A DNA stretch of 64,000 nt from Apricaphanius iberus (taxonomy: Eukaryota > Chordata > Actinopteri > Cyprinodontiformes > Aphaniidae): contig JAPXFQ010002671.1 in NCBI GenBank assembly GCA_028564705.1, positions 1,426,001 to 1,490,000 on the forward strand, in the 5' to 3' direction. Below the pieces are notes generated by a model, which had not been told where the DNA came from, searched no databases, and saw only the letters and a list, made by a program, of their open reading frames with translations. The translations under genes and the position numbers were made by a program. Below, in pieces: positions 50,859-59,854 of this stretch. Within the stretch, counting starts at the first letter, position 1. Every line of letters starts with the position of its first letter.

Positions 50859-52500
50859 CCTGTACTCAGCTTGCATAAGCTGAAATACTACTTCATCTAC
50901 TACTACACTGTGTTTACTGTGGAGCCTTCAAATTTACCATCCTTCCTGTCTGGTTAGTAGTTCAGTTGTACCTGAAAGATTCTGTTCTGATTCTTCACTA
51001 CTGCTGCTCTCCACCACTGCTGTGACCACATGAACTCTTGTTGCACTTGTGCTGCTGCCAGTGCTGATGCTGCTCCCTTCTCCATCTTTGTAAAAACAAA
51101 TCCAAAACCCACTCATAATATCCCAGCTTTTCAGAATCAGTAATAGGCATTTTTTTATGCATTAGGTATGTTCATATAACAACAGATGTCCTTACTCTTA
51201 ATGAGACTTTGCCTGGTTAAATTCAGGTTACATAAAATAATATTATACAATGATTTCTATATTTGTTTTATGTATTTTCTTGTGTTTATCTAGTGACCAT
51301 ATTCTAAAATTTGTAATATTCTGTTAGGAGAGACCGGGGCTGGTAGTCCCAACATTGGTTGGTCGTCACATTTATTACAGCCACTGGCACTGGGATTTAA
51401 TTTTGATATTAAACATTTAGCTTATTATTCATTTGACATCATTAATCTATGAACATGCAACATATCGATACGGATACATTTAGTGTTTTTTGGGGTTCTG
51501 AATGATTTTTCATGTTGGTGTTATTTTGGTATTAAATATTTGTCAGTCATCTTTAAAACCAAATTAATAAAAAAAACAAAAATGAGACCCATTATTTGAG
51601 GTAACATAGCTAAAACGATGCGTTAGCCAACTAACTTTTTCGTCAAAGAGTCACATGGGGCTGGTTGTCACATATGACTCTGCTTTTTGTGCTTTGGGAT
51701 AAGTCTAATAGTTGTAATGATAGTTCAGAAAATGGACTGGGGAAATATTTCAAAGACACAATAAATACATTCACATGCATTTTGAACATTAGGAACTTAG
51801 TTGGGTGATTTTTTTCTGTGTTTATAATAAAACATATTTTCTTACTCCAAAGCTTTACTTTTGGCAGTATATATTTCATGATACATATTTAATATATTAG
51901 TTTGCTAAACTCATGGGCTTAACACAAGGAAGATTATTATTTATTCCTTAACCAAATCTAATTTTATAGTTTTAATAATAACTTACACAATTTAATAAGA
52001 TCTTAATTTTGAAACAAAACCTAATTGAAATTCATTTAGAAAACAAAACCAAACAAGAGTCAGGTTGTCACAGTGGGTCAGAGTTTAATTAATAAACGTT
52101 TATTACAATAAATTGTAAGAAAGGAGAAAAAAAGAGAAAACTGTGTGTTAAATTCAAGCCAAGATCCTAAACTTTTCATTTAATCTACAAATGTATCTTT
52201 GGAGGATGAGGTATTGACAGCAGAGCATAAAGTGAGAGAACCAGCAGCCCTAGTCTCCAATACAACTCACGGCTATTGATTTAATATGTTAATTACCCTC
52301 AGTCCATCAGCAAAACCTCCCCATTAAGCTAGTGGTCATGGTGTGTGAATCTGCTGTCACCAATACTGTTAAATTACTCACCTGTTCCCTTAATGACAAA
52401 CTTGTCAGTTAATTTTAAGCATTTTCCCACGTCTAGTGCTTTCTTCTTTTTCATCCTCTCCCTCTTTGTTCCTCCTATTGTCTTGAGCTCTCGCTCTTGT
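50859..52500. other. Interior of the nested TIR element, no intact gene
   Basis: A Ser/Glu-rich minus-strand frame at 50934-51116 might be a transposon exon remnant, but no domain is visible. The rest is AT-rich. Confidence 0.3.
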
Positions 52501-53154
52501 TCCATTTTACATCTGCTCTAGACCGAAAGGTGCAGGAGGGGAGGGGAAGAGGCGTGTCTACTGCACTTTGACAGACATCCTGACCTCACATGAAAAGAGG
52601 AGGGTGCCGCACCTGTGCGGGAGGAGGGGGGAGGATGTGTCTGCAGCGCTTTGACAGACAGCCTCACAGAAATACAGGAGAGAGAGTGAATATAGGCGCA
52701 GCAGGTACGTCCTGTGCCGAATGAGCTGTGCCACAGATGTTTAATTAAGCATTAAGCTCCATCTGACCATCGGTCCAATCACGGAGAGGGCCAGTACAGA
52801 AGGCAGGCCACCGGGAAAAGTCCCGCCTTTCCAGATTGTCAGTCCGGGCCTGATCCCTACATATGTTGCATAAATTGGAAGACGTGCACGTTTTCTTCTT
52901 TGTGCAGGGGGAACAATATATAAAGGACAGGATTTAGTCTGTATCATTTGGTCAATTCCGAATCATCCAGAGTGTCCAACACATTACTTCAGGCTGCAGC
53001 CATTTTGGGAGTCTTTGTGAATAGGTCTTAGGGAATTAGGAGTCCTCTTGACTTCTTTTAAGGACTCCCAGACTTAGGAGCTACTTTTAGGCCTAAAAGT
53101 GGTAGTGAATTACTTTTATCTCAAGAAAGTAGGAGTCCTCAATTTAGAAGTGAC

Positions 53155-53422
53155 TGTCATGCCTCACTCCCCACTCACACTCCTTTATTATTTGCACCTG
53201 TGTTATCCTGAACCTCCAGGGCTCTGCCCCTGATTAATCATTGTTTCCACCTGTTCCTCCTTGGTTCTCCCCTCATTTAAGATCCAGCGAGGCCTTCTAT
53301 CCTCGCTGGATCATTGATTGTGTCGTGCCTTTTGTTGCTGCACCTCATTAAAACCACCTCACCTGAGTTCTGCTTCTGCGTCTGGGTCCTTCGTCTCCCA
53401 CACTGCAGCACAACCCCTGACA
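53155..53422 (+). repeat. 5' LTR
   Basis: 268 bp, tgtcatgcc...cccctgaca. It ends only 2 bp before the ATG of the internal frame. An attaaaacc motif near 53349 could serve as a polyadenylation signal. Confidence 0.9.
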
Positions 53423-53424
53423 GA

Positions 53425-54165
53425 ATGATCCAGCCCAGAAGGAGGGACCCAGCAGAAGCCTCCGACCCCGACATCCTGGAGTCCCTCTGGTGTAGGCTGG
53501 AGAAGGTCTCTGGCTTCGCCAGCCCGTCCGCTCGCCTCACCGCGCTGGAGGACTACACCCTAGACCTCCTTCCTCGGTTCCGCTCCAGCCTCAACCCGCT
53601 CGATGCGGAGGAGTTGGAGGAGGCAGCCGACGACGCCTTCCTTGCTGCGGAGGAGGAGCTGCCTCCTGCAGGGACACAGCCCGCCTCTACCAACGTCGGC
53701 TCGGTCTCCTGGTTCCAGGCGCCTCCGATCCTCTCACCGGCTGTCTTCGCCCCTTTCCCGACCGCTTCACGGAGGGCTCCGGTCAATCGCCCAGCTGTTG
53801 CTACAGTACCACAACACCGTCTTCGGCTGCGGCAGGACGGGGTCCCCTCTACGTTAGCGAGGATGAACTGTTCGAGTTTTTTCATGGGGACAGACTCGAG
53901 TACCTCTGCTCAAGAGGGGATCCAGCTCCTCGCCGCGATCGGCGACACAGACGCAGCAAGGCTGCGCCAGAGTAACCTCCCTCGGACGGGTCGGACTGGG
54001 AGGAGCATTATCTGGAGCAGCAGACCTCGCTCGTCGGCTCTCGGCTTGCCTACTGCGCTCCTGGAACAGGCCCACGTAGGCATGAGCCTCCATGTCAGCA
54101 ACGCAGCCGAGGGCACGAGGCACCTCTACCATCTCGCCGCAGACGGCGGCGCCGACGGGAAGTAG
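53425..54165 (+). CDS. Gag-like protein of the non-autonomous LTR element
   Basis: Starts at the first ATG after the 5' LTR. The N terminus MIQPRRRDPAEASDPDILES is followed by a helix-rich acidic part (LEELEEAADDAF-type residues near 70-85 of this frame) and then a Pro/Ser/Arg-rich region. No capsid or zinc-knuckle (CCHC) motif is visible. A longer open frame begins at 53314 within the LTR, but its first 37 residues are LTR sequence. The frame stops at 54165. The following repeat-rich frame is offset, so either a frameshift joins them or the gag is decayed. Identity as gag is inferred from its position only. Confidence 0.5.
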   Translation: MIQPRRRDPAEASDPDILESLWCRLEKVSGFASPSARLTALEDYTLDLLPRFRSSLNPLDAEELEEAADDAFLAAEEELPPAGTQPASTNVGSVSWFQAPPILSPAVFAPFPTASRRAPVNRPAVATVPQHRLRLRQDGVPSTLARMNCSSFFMGTDSSTSAQEGIQLLAAIGDTDAARLRQSNLPRTGRTGRSIIWSSRPRSSALGLPTALLEQAHVGMSLHVSNAAEGTRHLYHLAADGGADGK

Positions 54166-54185
54166 TTGCTTCCGGGTCCCCGGAG

Positions 54186-55547
54186 TTGGCGTCTGCATCG
54201 CACTGCTCGGCCCCGAAGTTGGCGTCTGCATCGCACTGCTCGGCCCCGAAGTTGGCGTCTGCATCGCCCTATTCCTCCTTCTCCCTTCTCCAGTCTCTGT
54301 TCCCAGAGCACCTGCAGTCTCCGCCTCCTGAGCTGCCGGATATGCCGCTGCCGCCTCCTGAGCTGCCGGATATGCCGCTGCCGCCTCCTGAGCTGCCGGA
54401 TATGCCGCTGCCGCCTCCTGAGCTGCCGGATATGCCGCTGCCGCCTCCTGAGCTGCTGCTGCATCGCCTGCCGGCTCCCACGCCGGCTCTTCGCCGCCTG
54501 GCTCCCAAGCCGGCTCCTCGCCGCCAGGCTCCCAAGCCGGCTCCTCGCCGCCAGGCTCCCACGCCGGCTCCTCGCCTCCAGGCTCCCACGCCTGCGCCTC
54601 GCCCCCAGGCTCCCACGCCGGCTCCTCGCCGCCAGGCTCCCACGCCGGCTCCTCGCCGCCAGGCTCCCACGCCGGCTCCTCGCCGCCAGGCTCCCACGCC
54701 GGCTCCTCGCCTCCAGGCTCCCACGCCGGCTCCTCGCTTCCAGGCTCCCAAGCCTGCGCCTCGCCGCCAGGCTCCCTCGCCGGCTCCTCGCCGCCAGGCT
54801 CCAACGCCTGCGCCTCGCCTCCAGGCGCCTGCGCCTCGCCTCCAGGCGCCTCGCCTCCAGGCACCTGCGCCTCGCCGCCAGGCTCCAACGCCTGCGCCTC
54901 GCCTCCAGGCTCCCAAGCCTGCGCCTCGCCTACGGGTCCCCAGGAGAGGACCGCCGGGCCGTGCGCCCGCCTCCCGTCCCGTCAAGGGACGTCCGTCCAG
55001 CCCCCAGCTGGACCTCCCGGTCCCCAGGAGAGGACCGCCGGGCCGTCCGCCCGTCTCACGTCCCGCCAGGGGACGTCCACCCGTCTCACGTCCCGCCAGG
55101 GGACGTCCACCCGTCTCACGTTCGGCCAGGGGACGCCCGCCCGGAGGAAGGCATTCGGGCCGTCCGCCCGTCTCACGTCCCGCCAGGGGACGTCCACCCG
55201 TCTCACGTTCGGCCAGGGGACGCCCGCCCGTAGGAAGGCTCCCGGGCCGTCCGCCCGTCTCACGTCCCGCCAGGGGACGTCCTCCCGTCTCACCGTCCCG
55301 CAAGGGGACGTCCGCCCGACTCACGTCCCGCAAGGGGACGCCCGTCGGTCCTTCGTCCGACCAGAGGTCGCCATTCGGGCCGTCCGCCCGACTCACGTCC
55401 CGCAAGGGGACGCCCGCCGGTCCTTCGTCCGACCAGAGGTCGCCATTCGGGCCGTCCGCCCGACTCACGTCCCGCTGGAGGGCGTCAACACAGACACGCG
55501 GGCCCTCCTGCCGTGGGCCCCCTCCACCCACCCTGAAAGGGTGCTAA
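54186..55547 (+). CDS. Tandem-repeat, proline/arginine-rich open frame in the LTR element
   Basis: 453-aa frame made almost wholly of repeats. These are SCIALLGPEVGV-type 33-bp units seen here as HCSAPKLASAS, four 30-bp units PPPELPDMPL, an array of 27-bp units (QAPTPAPRR and variants), then 30-bp units giving RGRPPVSRP. Every unit length is a multiple of three, so all reading frames stay open. Frames of 355 aa on the same strand and of 420 and 344 aa on the other are equally open. It is therefore unclear which, if any, is translated. The TAA at 55545 lies about 60 bp before the 3' LTR. Confidence 0.35.
   Translation: MASASHCSAPKLASASHCSAPKLASASPYSSFSLLQSLFPEHLQSPPPELPDMPLPPPELPDMPLPPPELPDMPLPPPELPDMPLPPPELLLHRLPAPTPALRRLAPKPAPRRQAPKPAPRRQAPTPAPRLQAPTPAPRPQAPTPAPRRQAPTPAPRRQAPTPAPRRQAPTPAPRLQAPTPAPRFQAPKPAPRRQAPSPAPRRQAPTPAPRLQAPAPRLQAPRLQAPAPRRQAPTPAPRLQAPKPAPRLRVPRRGPPGRAPASRPVKGRPSSPQLDLPVPRRGPPGRPPVSRPARGRPPVSRPARGRPPVSRSARGRPPGGRHSGRPPVSRPARGRPPVSRSARGRPPVGRLPGRPPVSRPARGRPPVSPSRKGTSARLTSRKGTPVGPSSDQRSPFGPSARLTSRKGTPAGPSSDQRSPFGPSARLTSRWRASTQTRGPSCRGPPPPTLKGC
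54321..54440. repeat. 30-bp minisatellite, four copies
   Basis: Four consecutive, apparently identical units, ccgcctcctgagctgccgga plus tatgccgctg. Confidence 0.95.
54470..54930. repeat. 27-bp GC-rich minisatellite array
   Basis: About 16 to 17 units of aggctcccacgccggctcct plus cgccgcc and variants, several of them shortened or mutated. Confidence 0.9.
55020..55290. repeat. 30-bp minisatellite array
   Basis: Units of cgtccacccgtctcacgtcc plus cgccagggga, followed downstream by two 72-bp units at about 55317-55460. Confidence 0.85.
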
Positions 55548-55604
55548 TCCTTTTGGTTTTTTTTCTATATGGCGTCTGGGATCCGCCTTTAAAGGGGGGG
55601 GTCC

Positions 55605-55872
55605 TGTCATGCCTCACTCCCCACTCACACTCCTTTATTATTTGCACCTGTGTTATCCTGAACCTCCAGGGCTCTGCCCCTGATTAATCATTGTTTCCAC
55701 CTGTTCCTCCTTGGTTCTCCCCTCATTTAAGATCCAGCGAGGCCTTCTATCCTCGCTGGATCATTGATTGTGTCGTGCCCTTTGTTGCTGCACCTCATTA
55801 AAACCACCTCACCTGAGTTCTGCTTCTGCGTCTGGGTCCTTCGTCTCCCACACTGCAGCACAACCCCTGACA
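55605..55872 (+). repeat. 3' LTR
   Basis: 268 bp with the same ends as the 5' LTR, preceded by the polypurine tract and followed by the gtgac duplication. Confidence 0.9.
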
Positions 55873-55956
55873 GTGACACGCCAAAAATTTTTAGGAGTTA
55901 CTCCTAAATTCGCCAGACCTACTTTTAGCCCTAAGACTCTTTGTGAATACGGCCCC

Positions 55957-58029
55957 TGGACTTCAAATGCGGTCAATTAAACAAATGTTCGGTGGCCTGA
56001 AAGTACACTACGTCACTGATTTATTTACTTTTTGTGCACACTACTGCAGTGGCTGCAGTTACTCGCAGCGCCGGCTGCGGCAGTCGGGAGTTTAGAGATC
56101 CATCTCTTATTTTCCTCTTAAACCAAGGGGTCAAATGTATGGCCCATAACTCCTCATTTTAATAATTTAAACAACAAATACACCTCGATATGCATAGTGG
56201 AGGCCATCTTTCCACTACTACAGAGGCTAAAATCTATATTCCTCCCTTTTTCTGGTTCTAGGGGTAAAGCAAATCAGACCCAAGAAAAAAATTATGGCAC
56301 TTCTGGATTGGTTGCTTTGCCAAGACCAGCCGATTGCATGTCAAGTAACATTGTAGTTCGGTATTTCAGTTGGCCAAACTGCATTTTCTGTTGAATATTT
56401 CAAATATACTCTATAAAAATGATTTTGGAGTTACTTCCTACAGAAAAATCCATGAATAGTGGAATCCACAAATACTCAATCCACAAAAAAACAGAAGTTT
56501 ACAACAGGAGCTCATTGACAAAAATGTTATATTCTTGCTCCTGCTGTACTTGCAAATATTAAAAAGAAAATTATATTAATGTTCTGCATTCAAGAAGCGG
56601 TTACAAACCTTCATTTGAACCGTAAAAAAGAAAAAAAAACAGATCTTGTGACTGCCATCCTCTATGTATCTGCCCACATGTTTGCACCCCATGTCTGTCA
56701 AACAGAATTCAACCTCCGCCATTCAAACGAAATGAAATTGGGCCGGGATGACAGAGCACATATCTCAGTAACAAAAAGAAAACCTTCATGTGAATAGGTG
56801 GAGAGAACAGTTGCCATGAAACCTTCATGTGCCTTCAGGGAAAGATGAAAGAAACAAAACCGCTGTTTATTCTAGTCATTACAAACAGCCTCACTGCTGT
56901 TTGGTTCTTTAATTTGTCTGGTGTGCAAGACTGAGAAATTGTTGGAAATGAAATTTTTGGATGTCTGATGCTCAGTTATTAGACTTCTCAAATTACAGAT
57001 GTGCAAAAAATAAAACTGAAAGGATATAAAAAAGCAGACTGCAGGAGCTCACTTCTATTAAGTTGCAACATGTCCAAAAGGTATCTGTCAACTTCATTTA
57101 GTTTATTAATATGGATACTAATAAACTTGCTACTGTCACTATATGCTTATTCAGATGTCAATGCTCCAAGCCAGTGACTTGAACAAATCCCCTGCGTTTC
57201 CTTGGATGGAAAAACTTTTTACCAAATGGAATAATAAACTTGAGTACATTGTTTAATAACTATGATTGAACTGAAATGTGTATAACTGAGTTTGAATCTG
57301 TCTTTAGGATATGATTGAACTGACTTCATAGTCATGTATGTAAAATGGATCTATTCTTTTTTTGCAAACTGCTTTTGTTATGCATTAGGGCCATATAAAC
57401 AAAATGAATCTTACCCTGGGTTTCAAGGCCTGCAACAGATTATTTAAGGTATAGGTTGTAATGAGGCCATTCCTTCTCACGACAAAGTGATGCACCACTT
57501 CAAGTGTTATGCAGTCCCACTCTTCCTGTAAACATGTCTCTAGCTGTTCAGCTACACAGGGTGGTCTGCTCTACTTTTTGGGTTCTTCAAACTTGTTCGG
57601 TTCTAAAGGCAGAAAATTGTCCTATAGGTATTCTGGGTTCATTCTTTTTTGGGCATTGTTTTATTTCATTAAGGGCGAAGAGCAGTTTTGCACAAAGAGC
57701 TCAGTCAGTGACAGTGACATGCAGCCTCTGACAATGTATTCTGTTATTCTGGACGCGATCTGTCATATCAGAAAAAGAAACCAGCGGATGTCATCCGGGG
57801 GTCATCGGGTCATCTTAGAAGTTTTATCCATTTGGAGAATCAGTCTGAAAAGTTCAAAGATTCAAAGATCATGAAGAAACAACATATTACACTGACCATA
57901 ATAACTTAAAAAAGCGTTTTATTATTTGGGTTGTGCTGGTGAAAATTGCTTTCTAATAATCATATGGCATCACTAAATAAACATATATTAGGTCTAAACA
58001 TTGCGTTTGGTAAAGCTGACCACAACGTT
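55957..58029. other. Intron sequence with a possible MITE trace
   Basis: Near 56170-56510 sequences such as ctacagaaaaatccatgaat and tggaatccacaaatactcaa recall the family seen at 20285-20775. Otherwise nothing was recognised. Confidence 0.3.
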
Positions 58030-58640
58030 CTTTCAGACGTTTGAACCTGCTGTAAGAAACAACTATCTTACAAGGCCATCCAGGCCGCCCACCGAAGTTA
58101 ACATCTCGACAGGAGCATCTGCTGATGAGAAGGGTTGAAGAAAATCGGCATCCAAGTTCACTGGAGTTAGCTAAAGCAGTAGAAAGCCAAACTGGAGTGA
58201 CCGTTTTTCTTGCAAAAACACACATCTAAAGCTACTGTTGCATTTCTGAAGCTGAACAGGGTGAAGGTGACTGAATGGCCAAGTTTGTCACTCAATCTGA
58301 ACCCAATTTTTGAAGAATGGAAAAAAGATACATGTGGCCTAGATTGCTTAGAAGACTTGGTGATGTCCTTAAAAATCATGCTGCTCATACAAAATACTAG
58401 ATGTTGTAGTTCTTGTTGCAGGGTGTATTATTTTTTGCTTCAACCAATTTGAGTAAAACTGAAGATTTTGTGATCTAAATTAGATTATTAACCTTAATTT
58501 CATGTTATGGAGTTAAATAAGTGTTCAATAAAACTCGGCTTTGGGGAAAGTTTGGAAATTGTTCTTTTGTTCATTGAGCTACTGATTAAATTCATACTTT
58601 TTAAAGGAGGTGTACTCATTTATGCAGAGCACTGTATATA
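58030..58640 (+). pseudogene. Internally deleted Tc1-like transposon
   Basis: The N-terminal part is readable in pieces: codons of a GRPPKLTSRQ-type linker at about 58085, then EENRHPSSLELAKAVES and QTGVT near 58140-58200. It then jumps to the C-terminal VKVTEWPSLSLNLNP segment near 58262-58312, with the catalytic core missing. The tail tgtactcatttatgcagagc and actgtata is a degraded terminal repeat. It is inactive. Confidence 0.75.
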
Positions 58641-58645
58641 TGTAT

Positions 58646-58676
<31 letters not shown>

Positions 58677-58771
58677 CACATACATATATATACACACACA
58701 CATATACATATATAAATATACATACATATACACACATACACATATATACATATACATACAGATATACACAT

Positions 58772-58847
<76 letters not shown>
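58633..58847. repeat. Compound TA/CA microsatellite
   Basis: About 215 bp of alternating purine-pyrimidine: CA and TA runs ending in a pure (TA) tract of some 60 bp. It begins in the terminal repeat of the Tc1-like relic. The Tyr/Ile/Thr frames over it are artefacts. Confidence 0.95.
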
Positions 58848-58848
<1 letters not shown>

Positions 58849-59505
58849 AAATTTAGTGGGACCCCTCTGCGATTTCTAGGGTGTCTAAACTAGGCCTATG
58901 TCATAACTTACACAAATAACAATTTTACAGTTCAAACCTGACATTTAGATCATTGTTCCCTAACCCTGAGCCACAATGAACAGTGCCCTGCATGTTTTAG
59001 ATATTTCCCTACTTTAACATCCCTGCTTCAGATGATTGCAGTTCAGCAAAAACCTGGTAATCAGCCATACATTGAAATCAGTTGTGCTAAAGCAGAGAAA
59101 CCTCTAAAGCATGCAGGGCAGTGTACTGTGGAGGAAAACTAAGCAGTTATATGGGGTGTTTTAGTTTTGTTTCACATGAATCGACATTTACAGATCAGCA
59201 ACCTTACAGGTCACCTTATAGGAAGTCGAGGGGCAATTGAGGCTTCAGAGGATGTCCAAGACACTGGTTTATGAGGTGGAACAAATTTCATTTAGATCCG
59301 CCTTTCTTCAACTATAGTAGGGACAATAAATATCCTGTTTTCCTACACTAGAGGTGGGGTTAGTGGAAATTAACTGAGATATGGGGTGTGACCTAACTGT
59401 ACAAAAAAAGGGCTGTGCAACTGATTGTGTCAGACACAGACCAGGACTAAATTATTGCTCTGTCTCTCCTTGCATGCAATAAATAAATTAATGAACCGTC
59501 TCTAC
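58848..59505. other. Intron sequence, nothing recognised
   Basis: No gene, splice-flanked exon or known repeat seen. Confidence 0.4.
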
Positions 59506-59854
59506 TAGGGGTGCACCGAACTGACTTTTTGTCCCGATACCGATGTCTGTATTTTGTGTATCTATCGATATCTGATACCAATCCAATACTATTGTTGATT
59601 AATAAACTGTATAACTTCCACCTTATACCTTTTTTGAAGATACAAAAAAGGCACCAGACTATACTAACTAAACATAACTAAGAAAAAAATGACAGATGTA
59701 AAATATAAAATTACCACAAAAATACAATTTTAAGTGAAAAATGTATCTTATTGCAGATTTTTTTCACATTTTTAGTATCGGTTCATGGTATCGGCTAAGG
59801 TTAACTGAAACCGATACATGTACATTAGACAGTATCTGTATTGGTGCATCCCTA
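59506..59854. mobile_element. hAT-type MITE (copy B, inverted relative to the 24 kb copy)
   Basis: Left taggggtgcaccgaactgac and right ...ttggtgcatcccta are inverted repeats of the same family as 24175-24559. The interior shares ccgataccgatgt, the gatacaaaaaaggcaccaga stretch and gtatcggttcatggtatcgg. Flanks gtctctac and gtcactgt agree at 5 of 8 positions, so this insertion is older. Confidence 0.8.

Larger units (their letters stand above)
49969..52852. mobile_element. TIR transposon (hAT-like) nested in the Harbinger-like element
   Basis: Left end caggggcggactgggac; right end, inverted, caggcccggactgacaatc. Both ends abut atccc (49964-49968 and 52853-52857), a possible short target duplication. 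The interior shows no intact transposase. It includes another MITE at 50041-50858 and a diverged pair of repeats near 52530-52680. The TIR resembles the caggggcgga ends of hAT-like elements; the superfamily is not certain. Confidence 0.5.
53155..55872 (+). mobile_element. Young non-autonomous LTR retrotransposon (2.7 kb)
   Basis: Two 268-bp direct LTRs, both TG...CA, flanked by the 5-bp duplication gtgac (53150-53154 and 55873-55877). By eye the LTRs differ at one position (ctttt against cccttt near 53330/55779), so the insertion is recent. The purine run aaagggggggg (55591-55601) just before the 3' LTR is the polypurine tract. The interior has a gag-like frame and a long array of in-frame tandem repeats. 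No protease, RT, RNase H or integrase is present, so mobility must depend on another element. It sits inside the right subterminal part of the Harbinger-like element. Confidence 0.9.
49091..55956. mobile_element. Harbinger-like TIR element containing nested insertions (6.9 kb)
   Basis: The left end ggggccgtattcacaaaga is matched exactly in inverse at the right end (complement of 55938-55956). The tattcacaaa motif recurs in the left subterminal region (49171) and its inverse in the right (53014-53023). The TIR form and the Myb/SANT-like ORF inside suggest the PIF/Harbinger superfamily. A transposase was not found. Three later insertions (a second TIR element, a LINE/SINE scrap and an LTR element) account for most of the length. 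A clear target duplication was not identified. Confidence 0.6.

Noticed and set aside
54269..55531. 420-aa Gly/Arg-rich minus frame, with a further 344-aa minus frame and a 355-aa plus frame
   Set aside because: All come from GC-rich tandem repeats whose unit lengths are multiples of three, so every frame stays open; there is no start context or homology to prefer them.
57405..57520. CCCAGG|gtaaga donor-like site on the minus strand, tested as the missing ALK exon 4
   Set aside because: The upstream sequence has stops in the required frame and no MAM-domain residues.
58507..58893. Tyr/Ile/Thr-rich frames over the microsatellite
   Set aside because: Pure translation of TA/CA repeats.
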